From contig CAZCAC010000005.1 of the NCBI GenBank assembly GCA_964496575.1, positions 1 through 64,000 on the forward strand: 64,000 nucleotides of DNA, read 5' to 3'. Below, in pieces: positions 1 through 11,305 of this stretch (positions are counted from its first letter, which is position 1; every line of letters begins with the position of its first letter). Under the pieces are notes generated by a model, which had not been told where the DNA came from, did no database searches, and worked only from the letters and a program-made list of their open reading frames with translations. The position numbers and the translations under genes are program-made. This stretch comes from CAZCAC01 sp964496575 (GTDB lineage Bacteria > Planctomycetota > UBA1135 > GCA-002686595).

Positions 1-684
1 CGCAAACCGCCACTTGACGATCGCCCACACCGCGATGAACGCATCTTTCAGCCCGATCTTCTTCCCCTCCGCGTAGTCGCGCCCCGCGTAGGAGATCGGC
101 ACCTCGTACACCCGGCACTTCATCTTGGCGACCTTGGCGGTGATCTCCGGCTCGACCGCGAAGGTGCGCGACTTGATGTCGAGCTTCTGGGCGACCTCCC
201 TCTTGAAGACCTTGTAGCAGGTCTCCATATCGGTGAGGTTCAGGTTGGTGAACATGTTGCTGATGAAGGTCAGCATCCGGTTCCCCAGGTAGTGCCAGAA
301 GAGGTGGACGCGCACGTACGAGCCGCCGAGGAAACGACTGCCGTAGACGACGTCCGCCTTGCCCTCCTCGATCGGCCGCAGGAGGACCCCGTAGTCCTTC
401 GGGTCGTACTCGAGGTCCGCGTCCTGGATGATCACCACGTCGCCGGTGACGTGCTGGAAGCCGGTCGCGAGCCCCGCGCCCTTGCCGCGGTTCTGTTCGT
501 GGTGGAAGCAGCGGATCTCCGGGTGCTCCTTCGCGTACTCCTCCAGCATCTCCCCGGAGCGGTCGCTCGAGCAGTCGTTGATCATGATCAACTCCTTCTC
601 GTAAGGCGTGGCGAGGACCGCCGAGACGATCTCTTCCAGGGTGTTTTCCTCGTTGTACACGGGTATCACGACGGAGATCTTCAT
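1..684 (-). CDS. Glycosyltransferase family 2, polyprenyl-phosphate sugar transferase-like (3' end outside window)
   Basis: The reading frame starts at an ATG at 684 and runs off the left edge, giving 228 residues. The N-terminus KISVVIPVYNEENTLEEIV and the IQDADLEYDP motif are those of a GT-A fold family 2 enzyme of the dolichyl/undecaprenyl-phosphate mannose or glucose synthase type. Later segments (YGSRFLGG, TDMETCYKVFKR, EPEITAKVAK, YEVPISYAGRDYAEGKKIG) are hallmarks of that subgroup. Such enzymes move a sugar from a nucleotide donor to a polyprenyl phosphate at the inner face of the membrane. It is the last visible gene of a minus-strand glycosyltransferase run, 4 nt after the preceding stop codon. 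Any C-terminal membrane segments would lie outside the window. The exact sugar is unknown. Confidence 0.85.
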   Translation of the reverse strand, partial: MKISVVIPVYNEENTLEEIVSAVLATPYEKELIMINDCSSDRSGEMLEEYAKEHPEIRCFHHEQNRGKGAGLATGFQHVTGDVVIIQDADLEYDPKDYGVLLRPIEEGKADVVYGSRFLGGSYVRVHLFWHYLGNRMLTFISNMFTNLNLTDMETCYKVFKREVAQKLDIKSRTFAVEPEITAKVAKMKCRVYEVPISYAGRDYAEGKKIGLKDAFIAVWAIVKWRFA

Positions 685-688
685 GCGG

Positions 689-1978
689 TCACTTGCGGGG
701 TATGGTCCCCGGTTCGCTGAGGTCACGGAACAGCTCGTCGATGCCGTATAGGGCGGAGACTCCCCGCTGCAGCTCCAGGTACCCCGCCTCGTCCTCGATG
801 TTCCACTCCGGGCGCAGGAAGAGCCCGAAGGTCTCCCGGTCCGGGCGGCGCCGGGCGTCCTGCACCTTCCGGCGCTTGGCGCTCCAGTGGTCCCAGCGCC
901 CCAGGAGGTCGTTGATCCCGAGCAGGTCCGCCACCCCGACGCGCTGTAGCGACGCCGTGGTGGCGTTCTTCCCGGGCAGTAGGCGACGGAGGAGGCGACG
1001 GATCGGCCCGACGGTGACCCCGTCCGCGCGCTCGATCCGGAAGGCCGAGTCGTCCTCCAGCCTGCTGACGAGCAGAGCGCGGCGGGTGGCCAGCGCGAGC
1101 ATCGCCGGAAGGACTCGCTTCAGGTTCTCGTCGTCGTAGTTCTTGAAGCAGGCGAGGAGGGGATTGCGGATCTGCAAGAGGCGGATCATCTCCAGCGGCA
1201 GCCGGCGGCTGGTACTCGAGTGGTGGTGATAGCAGATCGCTCCCGGCACGTACCAGACTTCATGGCCGAGAATCCACGTCCGCCAACCGAGGTCGACGTC
1301 CTCGTAGTAGGCGAAGAACTCGTCGTCGAAGCCGCCGACCTCCTCGAAGAGGTCCCGGCGCATCGCCATCGCGCCGCCACAGGCGAACAGGGTCTTGCGC
1401 GGCCACTCGAAGTCCGGCCCGGGCAGCTCCTCGAGCCCGCGCTGGATGCCGATCCCGTGGAAGTTCATCCCCCCGCCGGCGCTGTTGACGCGCTTCCCGT
1501 CCCACGAGAGCATCTGGGCGGTCGTGGCCTGGCACTCCTCGCGCACCAGGGGAGAGACCAGCTCCCGCAGCCACCCCGGCTCGACGCGCATGTCGTTGTT
1601 GAGGAAGACGACCACCTCGGCGTCCTGCGCCGCGCTCGCCCCCTGGTTGCAGCCGACGGCGAACCCGACGTTGCGGTCGTTCTCGATCAGGCGGACCCAG
1701 GAGTGCCGGTTCCGCAGCTCCTCCCGGCTGCCGTCGGTCGAGGCGTTGTCGATCAGGATCACCTCGAAGCGATCCTCGGGGTAGTCGAGCGCTCGCAGCG
1801 TCTCGAAACAGGGGGCGAGGTGATGGCACCCGTTGAGGTTCAGGATGACGATCGCACAGCGCGGCAGCTCCTCGTCGCGCACCGCCTCCCCGAGCTCGAC
1901 ACGCAGACGCAGCGGGTCGACGGGATCGCCGGGAGTCCTCGCGCTCAAGAGGACACCCCTTCGCCCCGGGGCACCCAC
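689..1978 (-). CDS. Glycosyltransferase family 2 (rhamnosyltransferase-like)
   Basis: This 429-aa protein has a GT2 catalytic domain at about residues 40-280: CAIVILNLNG, IDNASTDGSREEL, the metal-binding FLNNDMRVEP, and GGFDDEFFAYYEDVDLGWR. That pattern fits dTDP-rhamnosyl-type transferases acting on cell-surface polysaccharide. A charged C-terminal region of about 120 residues follows and I do not recognise it. The GTG start at 1978 has an AGGAG 8 nt upstream but overlaps the preceding gene by 34 nt. A TTG at 1948, which overlaps the upstream TGA as TTGA, is an alternative that would give 419 aa. The family is clear; donor and acceptor are not. Confidence 0.85.
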   Translation of the reverse strand: MGAPGRRGVLLSARTPGDPVDPLRLRVELGEAVRDEELPRCAIVILNLNGCHHLAPCFETLRALDYPEDRFEVILIDNASTDGSREELRNRHSWVRLIENDRNVGFAVGCNQGASAAQDAEVVVFLNNDMRVEPGWLRELVSPLVREECQATTAQMLSWDGKRVNSAGGGMNFHGIGIQRGLEELPGPDFEWPRKTLFACGGAMAMRRDLFEEVGGFDDEFFAYYEDVDLGWRTWILGHEVWYVPGAICYHHHSSTSRRLPLEMIRLLQIRNPLLACFKNYDDENLKRVLPAMLALATRRALLVSRLEDDSAFRIERADGVTVGPIRRLLRRLLPGKNATTASLQRVGVADLLGINDLLGRWDHWSAKRRKVQDARRRPDRETFGLFLRPEWNIEDEAGYLELQRGVSALYGIDELFRDLSEPGTIPRK

Positions 1979-4695
1979 ACCTCGATCTCCTGGAGCCGCA
2001 GGTGACGACCCGGGCCCGGCTCCACTCGCAGGCGTCGCACCCGTGCGGGCAGGTGCACCCGGAAACGGTCCTCACACACCTCGTCGAGCCCCCCGCCGCG
2101 ACGATCGGGCAGCTCGCCGATCTCCTCGCCGTCGACCAGAACGCGCCCCCCCAGGACCAGCTCGCGCTCCTCGCCGAGGGCCAGGCCGCGCACCACGATC
2201 TCCCGCACGCCGCCGCCACAGCCGGCGAGGTCGTATTCGGCCGCCGTCTTGGGTCCCGGCCGCAGGAGCAGGAGCTGCGCGCCCTGCGGCTCGGTGGTCC
2301 CCGACCGTCCGGCCGCCTGGTTGGCGTCCACGCACAGGAGCTGTCGCTCCCCCACCTCCGGCTTGCGCTCCCGGCAACACAGCGCGCGGTAGCGGAACTC
2401 CATCTCCTCGCCGTTCTGCTCGATCGTCTTGATCTCCATGAAGTCACGGCTGAGCGCCTCGACCAGCCCCGGCTCGAGAACGAAGCGTTTCATCTTCGCC
2501 GCCAGGTCCCGTGCGTTGCCGGTCTCGAAGTGCAGCCCATCGACCCCGTCGCGCACGAACTCGGCCATCCCTCCGATGTCGCTGGCGAGCACCGGCGTTC
2601 CGGTGAGGAACGCCTCGTGGATGGTGATCGGCGAGTTCTCGAACCAGATCGAGGGCACCACCAGGACGTCGATCTCCGCGTACACCTCGGAGAGGCGCGA
2701 GTTGTCGAAGCGCCCCTTGAACTCCACCGGGCTCCCCTCCGCCAGCCGCTGGAGCTCGGCGTGGTGCTCGTCGCCTTCGGGGTCGTAGCCGCCGTGCACG
2801 TTCAGCACCAGGGGCAGGCCGCGCAGGTGCTGCATCGCGCGAACCATCACCTCGCCGCCCTTGTACCAGACCAGGGAGCCAACGAAGCCGAAGCGCACCC
2901 GTCCCGCGGGATCCGGCTGCTTCTCCAGCGCGCGCACGTGGTCGGTGCGCATCCCGTTGTCGGAGAAGAGGAAGGTGTGCGGATCGAACCGCTCGGTGTC
3001 GACGTACTTCGCGCGCAGGAAGCGGCTGGGGCTGATGCGCAGGTCCGCGGCGGCGTACGCGCCGGTGACGTAGTCGTGCCGGCGGCGGAGGTCGTCGAAG
3101 CCCTGCAGCTGTTCCAGCAGCCGGTGGCCGGGGGCCTTTCGCCCCACGTGCAGCTCCTTCTCCAGCCCGGCCAGCATCGGCGCGACGAGCGAGGCGTGGC
3201 GCGCCAGCGGAGCGATCAGCCCGGCGCTGCCCTCCTTGATACACGGGAAGCACCCCGCGCCCTGGCCCTCCTCGCAGCGCACGCCGTCGGGACGGATCAG
3301 CTGGACGCGCGGGCAGAGCGCCCAGTAGTCGTGGCAGTGGACCACCGTCGGCAGCCCGAACTCCCGCGCCACGCGGACCAGCCCGGCGGAGGTGTGCAGG
3401 AGGTGCTGGAAGTGGACGAGGTCGGGGCACTCCTTCGTGAGCAGCTGGCGAAAGGCCCGCTCGGCGCCGGTGTGGCGGTAGCTGTCACGCATCCGCCGGT
3501 GCTCCAGGCGGTGCGTCCAGCGCAGCACGCGCAGCCCCTCGAACTCCCCTTCCTCGATCGAGAAGTCGGGAGGACCGCCCTCCTCCACCGGGGCTTCGGC
3601 GGCGACGCGGTGGAGCACGGTGCAACGGTGGCCCCGCCGCTGCATCTCCTTGGCGATGTTCAGCGTGTAGATCTCCGTGCCCGCCCACGTCTCCGGAGGA
3701 AATCCGTGCAGGACGTAGAGGATCTCGAGCTCGGTCTTCTCCAGGAGGTGGGTCGGGGGAAAGCGGCGCTCGCTGAGCCCGCCCTGGTACATCCCGAGGA
3801 AGATCGCCTCGCGCAGCTCCTCGGCGTAGGCGAGCTCGCGCCGCAGCTCGCGGCCGCCCACCCCGGCCGCCTCGAGCTCCCGCCGGTCGATCTCCAGCTG
3901 GCGGCGGATCAGGGCGCGGGCGTTCTTCTCGGAAGTGACGCAGATCCGGTCGAGCCACTCGGCGTTGAAGCGGCCGTCGATGGCGGCGCGCGAGTACGCC
4001 TCGGCCGGCGTGTAGTCGTGGGAGTGCTCGACCACCGCCTCGTCGTCGTAGACGACCGTGTACCCCGCCTCGAGGAGCGCTCGTGCCATCAGCACGTCCT
4101 CGCCGAACGCGGTGCGCGGGAAGGGGTGTCGCTCCCACAGCTCGCGCCGCACCGCGGAGGCGACGTCGTTGAAGTTGCACAGGACCCGCCGGTCGTAGGC
4201 GCCGAGCGCCTCCCAGGCCTCGCGATCGTCGATGCGCACCTCGCGGCGCCCCTCCCCGTAGCCGAAGTCGGTCTCGCTGAAGATTCGGGTCAGGAGCTGC
4301 GCGTCGGGGCGGTGCACGTTGCGGCAGTAGGCCCCGCCGACCGCCGGGTCGTCGAGGTTCCCCACCAGCCGCGCCAGCCAGTCGCTCCCGGCGGGGATCG
4401 CGTCCTGGGTCAGGTAGACCAGGAGGTCCCCGCTCGAGCGCGCCGCGAGGAGGTTCCGGGTGTCGCCGTGATCGAACTCGACCGGGTCGATGCGTTCGAG
4501 GGAGAACGGTACGGGAAAGCCCGGCGCGCGCGCCTCCAGGAGCTCCCAGGTGCCGTCGGTGGACCCCGAGTCGATCGCCCGGAAGTCCCAGGGGAGCTCG
4601 AGGCGCTGCCGCGCCAGCGCGTCGAGCACGCGGGGCAGGAACTCGCGCCCCTGGTAGGTGGGCATGAGCACGGAGACGGAGCGGAGGGGGCGCAT
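1945..4695 (-). CDS. Two-domain glycosyltransferase, GT2 fused to GT4, with an extra C-terminal domain
   Basis: This 916-aa protein has an N-terminal GT2 domain (about residues 5-260: VLMPTYQGREFL, AIDSGSTDGT, YLTQDAIPAG, FGEDVLMARALLEAGY). A linker leads to a GT-B fold GT4 domain (about 325-770: HGFPPETWAGTEIYTLNIAK, FHFQHLLH-like and HCHDYWALCPR segments, FGFVGSLVWYKGGEVMVRA, and the donor-site EX7E region around SIWFENSPITIHEAFLTGTP). The last 140 or so residues form a separate, probably beta-rich segment. The fusion suggests two successive sugar additions to one surface glycan. It lies between two other GT2 genes on the same strand and is probably cotranscribed with them. Substrates cannot be read from sequence. 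Confidence 0.85.
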   Translation of the reverse strand: MRPLRSVSVLMPTYQGREFLPRVLDALARQRLELPWDFRAIDSGSTDGTWELLEARAPGFPVPFSLERIDPVEFDHGDTRNLLAARSSGDLLVYLTQDAIPAGSDWLARLVGNLDDPAVGGAYCRNVHRPDAQLLTRIFSETDFGYGEGRREVRIDDREAWEALGAYDRRVLCNFNDVASAVRRELWERHPFPRTAFGEDVLMARALLEAGYTVVYDDEAVVEHSHDYTPAEAYSRAAIDGRFNAEWLDRICVTSEKNARALIRRQLEIDRRELEAAGVGGRELRRELAYAEELREAIFLGMYQGGLSERRFPPTHLLEKTELEILYVLHGFPPETWAGTEIYTLNIAKEMQRRGHRCTVLHRVAAEAPVEEGGPPDFSIEEGEFEGLRVLRWTHRLEHRRMRDSYRHTGAERAFRQLLTKECPDLVHFQHLLHTSAGLVRVAREFGLPTVVHCHDYWALCPRVQLIRPDGVRCEEGQGAGCFPCIKEGSAGLIAPLARHASLVAPMLAGLEKELHVGRKAPGHRLLEQLQGFDDLRRRHDYVTGAYAAADLRISPSRFLRAKYVDTERFDPHTFLFSDNGMRTDHVRALEKQPDPAGRVRFGFVGSLVWYKGGEVMVRAMQHLRGLPLVLNVHGGYDPEGDEHHAELQRLAEGSPVEFKGRFDNSRLSEVYAEIDVLVVPSIWFENSPITIHEAFLTGTPVLASDIGGMAEFVRDGVDGLHFETGNARDLAAKMKRFVLEPGLVEALSRDFMEIKTIEQNGEEMEFRYRALCCRERKPEVGERQLLCVDANQAAGRSGTTEPQGAQLLLLRPGPKTAAEYDLAGCGGGVREIVVRGLALGEERELVLGGRVLVDGEEIGELPDRRGGGLDEVCEDRFRVHLPARVRRLRVEPGPGRHLRLQEIEVWVPRGEGVSS

Positions 4696-4746
4696 GGGAG
4701 GAATCGGGCGCCTAGTAGAACCTCGACCCGGCCGCGCGGGAAGCGC

Positions 4747-5703
4747 TCATCTCGCCGAAGCGGCGATTCCCTCGTCCGGTTCCGGCCAGAAGCTCGGCCC
4801 CCAGCCCCGGCTGCCCCAGTACTGGCCGAGCACCTGCGCTGTGCGCAGCCCCGGAGAGCGCAAGAGGTGCCGCAGCCGCGGGCCGTCCCACTCTCCGAAC
4901 ACGTAGCGCACGTCCTCTCGGACCTCGTAGGCGACGCCCCGGATCACCGAGAGGAGGCTCGGACGCAACCGGTGGCCGTGGAGCTCGCGGTGGGCAGCCG
5001 CGTCGAGGCGATAGCGATCGAACGCCTGCCGGGGCGTGTAGGCGTGCGCATGGTAGACGACGCTGGCGGGAGCGAAGCACAGGCGGTGGCCGCCGCTGAG
5101 CGCGCGCGCCGCCCAGGCGAAGTCCTCGCCGAAAGGGACCACGGGGAAGGGGATCTCCTCGAAGACCGAGGCGCGCACGGCGCTGGCCACGTTGTTGAAG
5201 CGCAGGAACACGGCGCGCTGACCTGGCTCCATGTCCGAGACGAGGGCGCTCCCGTCGAGCTCGCGCGACAGCGGCTCGCCGCTCGCCTCCGGAGCGTGCA
5301 GCACGGTGCGTGTGGTCAGGGGATCGTCGCCGGGGTTCGGCAGGATCCGGCCGTAGCACCCGGCGACCCGCGGGTCCTCGAAGGGGGCGATCAGCTCCTC
5401 GAGGAAGGTCTCCGAGGCGGGCGTCACGTCCTGGGAGAGGAAGACCAGGAACTCGCCGCGGGCGCGCGCCGCCAGGGCATTGCGCGTCGTGCCGTGGCCG
5501 AACTCGTCCCTGCGTATCGTCTCGACGTCCGCGCCTGCGGCCTCCAGCAGGGAGACGGTCTCGTCGCTGGAGGAGGAGTCGGTGGCGAGCAGCTCGCAGC
5601 CTCCGTACCGGGTCTGCGAGCCCAGCGCGGGCAACAGGCGCGAGAGGTCCGGCGCACCGTCGAGCGTCGGCAGGAGAATCGAGATCTCGGGGTGCGTCGG
5701 CAT
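4747..5703 (-). CDS. Glycosyltransferase family 2
   Basis: I place the start at the ATG at 5703 (MPTHPEISILLPTLDG), 13 nt after the preceding gene stops. An upstream ATG at 5781 would overlap that gene by 65 nt with a low-complexity extension. The protein has 318 residues. Motifs ISILLPTLDG, LATDSSSSDETVSL, VFLSQDVTPA and PFGEDFAWAARALSGGHR define a GT-A family 2 domain. It closely resembles the N-terminal half of the next gene downstream (shared HGTTRNALAAR/HGDTRNLLAAR, FNNVASAVR/FNDVASAVR, YTPRQAFDR/YTPAEAYSR), so the two probably arose by duplication. Likely role: surface polysaccharide or glycolipid assembly. Confidence 0.85.
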   Translation of the reverse strand: MPTHPEISILLPTLDGAPDLSRLLPALGSQTRYGGCELLATDSSSSDETVSLLEAAGADVETIRRDEFGHGTTRNALAARARGEFLVFLSQDVTPASETFLEELIAPFEDPRVAGCYGRILPNPGDDPLTTRTVLHAPEASGEPLSRELDGSALVSDMEPGQRAVFLRFNNVASAVRASVFEEIPFPVVPFGEDFAWAARALSGGHRLCFAPASVVYHAHAYTPRQAFDRYRLDAAAHRELHGHRLRPSLLSVIRGVAYEVREDVRYVFGEWDGPRLRHLLRSPGLRTAQVLGQYWGSRGWGPSFWPEPDEGIAASAR

Positions 5704-5716
5704 CGCGGATCCGCGC

Positions 5717-6652
5717 TCACCGCCCGCAGAGCTCGCGGTAGTGGCAGCTCCCGCACTCCCGCGCGCCCGGTCCGTCGGCATCGACCTTCGAAAAGGCCTC
5801 GGCGTCTCCCTCCGACCGATCCGCGTCGAAGTGCAGGGCGCTCATCTCCTCCATCGAGCCCTCGATCTGTGCTCTCACCGCGGCGACCTCGGACGCGTCC
5901 AGCTGCTGCGTCTTCACCTCCCCGCGCGGCAGGTAGACGTCGAGACAGACGACCTCATCGGGCTCGGCGTCCCACTTCGCCGCGGCGTACAGGACGTACG
6001 CAGAAAGCTGGAACGCGTCGCGTTCCCGCGGTGCGCCGCTCTTCCAGTCGTAGATGTGGACACGCCCCTCAGCGTCTCGGTAAGCAAAGTCCGGGATGGC
6101 GTACACCTTGGTCCCGAACAGCTCGATCGTGCCCATCTCCTCGAGGGCGAGGTAGCTCTCGGGGTCCGCCTCCCGCACGGCCGCGAGCTCGGGCATCGAG
6201 AAGAAGTGCTGGAGTCCGTCCTCGATCCGCTGCACGTACTGCTTGCCGTAGGTTCCCGCGGCGCCGGTGCTCTCGTCGATCCGCTCCTCGCGGTAGTGGT
6301 GCTCCGCCAGGTGGACCAGCTTGCTCGGCCGCTCTCGCCACTTGCCGTCGCGGGAGCACTTGTACCCCTCGCGCAGCATCGCCAGCGCGTCGGCGAGCAA
6401 GGTCTCCTGGTCGAGGATCTTCCCCCGCCGCTTGCCCTCGAACCACTTGTGCAGGACCTGGTGCAGCACCTCGCCGGCGAGCATCGGCATCCGGGTCATC
6501 TTTTTCAGGAGGTAGGCGCGGCGACGGCCCTCGGCGGCCCTCGAGTCCCAGCCTCCCCAGGAGTAGTAGTAGTCGAAGTAGTAACGACGCCGGCAGGCCT
6601 CGAAAGTACTGGCGCGAGAGACCGACCAGGAGAGCTCGTGAACGATGGCCAT
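5717..6652 (-). CDS. PD-(D/E)XK nuclease superfamily protein, RecB/Cas4-like with probable Fe-S cluster
   Basis: This 311-aa protein begins with the AddB/RecB-type nuclease signature SWSVSRASTFEACRRRYYFDY. It carries the catalytic pieces YAIPDFAYRD (metal-binding Asp) and HIYDWKSGAPRERDAFQLSAY (the D-x-K of PD-(D/E)XK plus motif QxxxY). One cysteine sits near residue 20, and three close the chain in ECGSCHYRELCGR, the spacing used for a 4Fe-4S cluster in AddB and Cas4 nucleases. There is no helicase domain or adjacent helicase gene, so it is a standalone nuclease of unknown partner. It sits between spoVR (54 nt upstream) and the glycosyltransferase run. There is no cas1/cas2 or repeat array to suggest CRISPR. 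Confidence 0.85.
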   Translation of the reverse strand: MAIVHELSWSVSRASTFEACRRRYYFDYYYSWGGWDSRAAEGRRRAYLLKKMTRMPMLAGEVLHQVLHKWFEGKRRGKILDQETLLADALAMLREGYKCSRDGKWRERPSKLVHLAEHHYREERIDESTGAAGTYGKQYVQRIEDGLQHFFSMPELAAVREADPESYLALEEMGTIELFGTKVYAIPDFAYRDAEGRVHIYDWKSGAPRERDAFQLSAYVLYAAAKWDAEPDEVVCLDVYLPRGEVKTQQLDASEVAAVRAQIEGSMEEMSALHFDADRSEGDAEAFSKVDADGPGARECGSCHYRELCGR

Positions 6653-6706
6653 TGGGGCAGTGTGCCGCCACGGCGGGCCTCGGACAAGGCCCTGCGAACT
6701 CCGGCC

Positions 6707-8128
6707 TCAGCTGACCTGACGGTCGGGCGATTCTCCGTCCGCGTCTCCGGTCTTCTCCCGCTCCACGTCGGCCGTCTCGGTCCGGGTCACCTCTTTCCCG
6801 TCACTGGAGAGGCGCAGGCCCTTTCCCTCGCTGTGCGTGAACAGGTGGCAGGGGCGCTTCCACAGGAGGACCAGGTGCCGGAGAGTCTCCCCCGCCTGGT
6901 CGAGCTGGAGCTCACGCCCGTCGAAACGGTGCCGCAGGACGAGCTCTCCGCGCCCTTCGAAGTCGTCGTCGACGAGCTCGATCTGCGGATTCCCCCCCGA
7001 GGCGAGCTGGGTGAGGAGCTGGCTCTTGATCTCCTGCCAGTCCCGCCCGGAGACCTCGATCTGCCCGGTGCGCGGATTGCGGTGGTAGGTGAACATCGCG
7101 CTCTCCCGGGTGAACTCCTCGTCGACCACGCTGTCGACGAACGACACGTCGTTGTGGATCGCGCGTAGCTGGAAGAGGTCGAGGCCGCACCGATCGGCGT
7201 GGCGGAAGAGGTCGATGCCGAGCTTGTAGGGGTTCAGCTGCCCGGGAGCCGTCGAGGTCGCGCCGCTGTGCGTGTCGGCGAAATCGACGATCTCGGCCGC
7301 GTCGAGGACCGATCGGGTCAGGATGCGGCTGTGCCAGAACGAGGCCCACCCCTCGTTCATGATCTTGGTCATGCGCTGGGGCATGAAGTAGTAGGCCTCG
7401 TCGCGCACGATCCGCAGGACGTCGCGTTCCCACTCGCTGAGGTCCGCGTGCTCGCGAAGGAAGCCGATGATGTCCAGCGTGGGCAGGGGCGCGGCGCTGC
7501 CTCCGTTTCCCGCCGTGGACGTCGCGGCCTGCCCCGTCGTGGCCTCCAGGGAGCGGCGCGCCCGCTCCACCGGGGAGAGCGGCTTGGACCTGGAGACCTG
7601 CTGGCGGTACTCCCGCAGCGGCAGGTACGGATCGATCAGGTTGTCCAGGGCCAGCGCGCGGTCGAGGAACTTCTCGACCGTCTCCTGCCCCACCGCGTCG
7701 ATGTAGCGCCGGATGCGCATGCCGTTGGCCGCCATTCCGTCGACCATGCGGCGATTGGTCGGGGCGAACCAGATGTTGTTCTTGAAGAAGTCGGCGTGGC
7801 CGAAGACGTGGGCCATCACCAGCTTCTGCTCCATCAGCGAGTTGGCGCTGACCAGGTAGGCGTAGGTCGGATCGTTGTTGATGACCAGCTCGTAGATCTT
7901 CGAGAGTCCCCAGGAGTAGCTCTTGTCCAGGCGCTCGTACTCCATCCCGAAGCGCCAGGAAGGGAAGCGCACCGGGAATCCGGCGTAGGCGGCCAGCGCG
8001 TTCACGTCGCGCGCGTCGAGCAGCTCGAAGATCACCCGGAAGAAGTCCAGCCCCGCCGAGCGCGCGATCGCCTCGATATCGATGCTCAGTCGCACCAGGT
8101 CGTCGGGCAGCGTTTGGCTCCGCATCAT
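6707..8128 (-). CDS. spoVR: SpoVR family protein
   Basis: This 473-aa protein matches the SpoVR/YcgB family along its length: FPSWRFGMEYERLDKSYSWG, YELVINNDPTYAYLVSANS, and the family hallmark HVFGHADFFKNNIWFAPTN, then MTKIMNEGWASFWHSRI. The family is named for a Bacillus spore-cortex gene but is widespread in non-sporulating bacteria, where its biochemical role is not settled. It is the third gene of prkA-yeaH-spoVR, starting 4 nt after the yeaH stop, so the three are surely cotranscribed. A low-complexity linker (TTGQAATSTAGNGGS) near residue 205 separates N- and C-terminal halves. A sporulation role is not implied here. Confidence 0.95.
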   Translation of the reverse strand: MMRSQTLPDDLVRLSIDIEAIARSAGLDFFRVIFELLDARDVNALAAYAGFPVRFPSWRFGMEYERLDKSYSWGLSKIYELVINNDPTYAYLVSANSLMEQKLVMAHVFGHADFFKNNIWFAPTNRRMVDGMAANGMRIRRYIDAVGQETVEKFLDRALALDNLIDPYLPLREYRQQVSRSKPLSPVERARRSLEATTGQAATSTAGNGGSAAPLPTLDIIGFLREHADLSEWERDVLRIVRDEAYYFMPQRMTKIMNEGWASFWHSRILTRSVLDAAEIVDFADTHSGATSTAPGQLNPYKLGIDLFRHADRCGLDLFQLRAIHNDVSFVDSVVDEEFTRESAMFTYHRNPRTGQIEVSGRDWQEIKSQLLTQLASGGNPQIELVDDDFEGRGELVLRHRFDGRELQLDQAGETLRHLVLLWKRPCHLFTHSEGKGLRLSSDGKEVTRTETADVEREKTGDADGESPDRQVS

Positions 8129-8132
8129 CGCT

Positions 8133-9239
8133 CTAACGCCCCCTCCCCAGGAAGGTCCGGATCGCCTCGGAGATGTCCTCGCGGTCGTTCACGGCGGCGG
8201 TGACGAGGTGCTCCTCCTCGCCGAGGGCGCTATCGAGGTCCTTCTTGAACTGCCCCGAGCCGTAGGCGCTCTTCACCTGGCCGTAGCAGAACTGGTTGAC
8301 TCGAGGGAGGATCTCGTCGCGCAGCAGCATCACGCAGCGCTCGGTGTCGCGCGCCGACCAGTTGTCGCCGTCGGAGTAGTGGAACGGGTAGATGTTCCAC
8401 TCTTCGGGGCGGTACTTCTGCAGGATCATCTCCAGGAACAGCTCGTAGGCGGAGGAGATCTTGGTGCCGCCGGACTCGCGCAGGTGGAAGAAGGTGTTCT
8501 GGTCGACGACGCGCGCCACGGCGTCGTGGACCACGTAGACCACCTCGAGGTTGGTGTACTGGCTGCGCAGCCAGGTGTCGATCCAGAACGCCTTGATGCG
8601 CACGATCTCCTTCTGCTCCCGCCCCATCGAGCCGGAGACGTCCATCACGTGGAAGATCACCGCCGAGGACTCCGGTTTCAGCACCGACTTGCGCGAGCGG
8701 ATCCGCTCGTCGTCGTGGATCGGGACCACCTTGGGGTCGTCCGGGTCCCACTCCCCCGCCGCGATCATCCGCCGCAGGGCGCGGTCGAAAGTGCGCCGGA
8801 AGTGACGCAGCGACTTCGGGCCCGTCTGCCGGATCCCCGTGTACCGGCCGCCCTCGGTGGCCAGCATGCGGTTGCCGCGCGGTTCGATGTTGGGCAGCTC
8901 CAGCTCGTCCCCGAGCATCTCGGCGAGCTCGTCGAGGTCGACGTCGACCTCGAGCACGTGCTGCCCCGCCTGGTCACCGGCACCGGCGGCGCCTTCGCCC
9001 TCGGCCTGCTTGTCGTCGACCTGGCTACCCTGCTCGCCGGGTCCCTGGCCGACTCCGTCATTGGAATTGTCGCCGAAGCGGAAGCGTGGGAGCTCGATCT
9101 GGGGGATCGGGATCGACACCGACTTCTCTCCCCGTCGCCCGAGCAGCTCGGAGCTGGACAGGTACTTCCGCAGGTCCTTGCGCAGTCGCCCGCGGACGAT
9201 CTCCCGGAAGCGGGAGCGGTCCTTTTCGATCCGGTACAT
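8133..9239 (-). CDS. yeaH: DUF444 family protein YeaH with vWA-like domain
   Basis: I take the ATG at 9239 (MYRIEKDRSRFREIVRGRL), which gives 368 aa and a 17-nt gap to prkA. A longer frame to 9371 only adds Arg-rich antisense-like sequence overlapping prkA. The N-terminal basic segment and RRGEKSVSIPIPQIELPRF are typical of the YeaH/YhbH family. From about residue 195 there is a von Willebrand A-like domain with the metal site DVSGSMGREQKE and FHYSDGDNWS. In Escherichia coli the homologous yeaG-yeaH pair is expressed in starvation and stationary phase. YeaH is thought to act with the PrkA kinase, possibly as a substrate or adaptor, but its activity is not established. Confidence 0.93.
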   Translation of the reverse strand: MYRIEKDRSRFREIVRGRLRKDLRKYLSSSELLGRRGEKSVSIPIPQIELPRFRFGDNSNDGVGQGPGEQGSQVDDKQAEGEGAAGAGDQAGQHVLEVDVDLDELAEMLGDELELPNIEPRGNRMLATEGGRYTGIRQTGPKSLRHFRRTFDRALRRMIAAGEWDPDDPKVVPIHDDERIRSRKSVLKPESSAVIFHVMDVSGSMGREQKEIVRIKAFWIDTWLRSQYTNLEVVYVVHDAVARVVDQNTFFHLRESGGTKISSAYELFLEMILQKYRPEEWNIYPFHYSDGDNWSARDTERCVMLLRDEILPRVNQFCYGQVKSAYGSGQFKKDLDSALGEEEHLVTAAVNDREDISEAIRTFLGRGR

Positions 9240-9256
9240 CGTGGGCAGGTGGAGGC

Positions 9257-11305
<2,049 letters not shown>

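Noticed and set aside
2002..6714. A very long plus-strand open frame (about 1570 codons) over the glycosyltransferase and nuclease genes
   Set aside because: It is antisense to well-supported genes and has the Arg/Pro/Leu-rich composition produced by high GC in the third codon position of the true strand.
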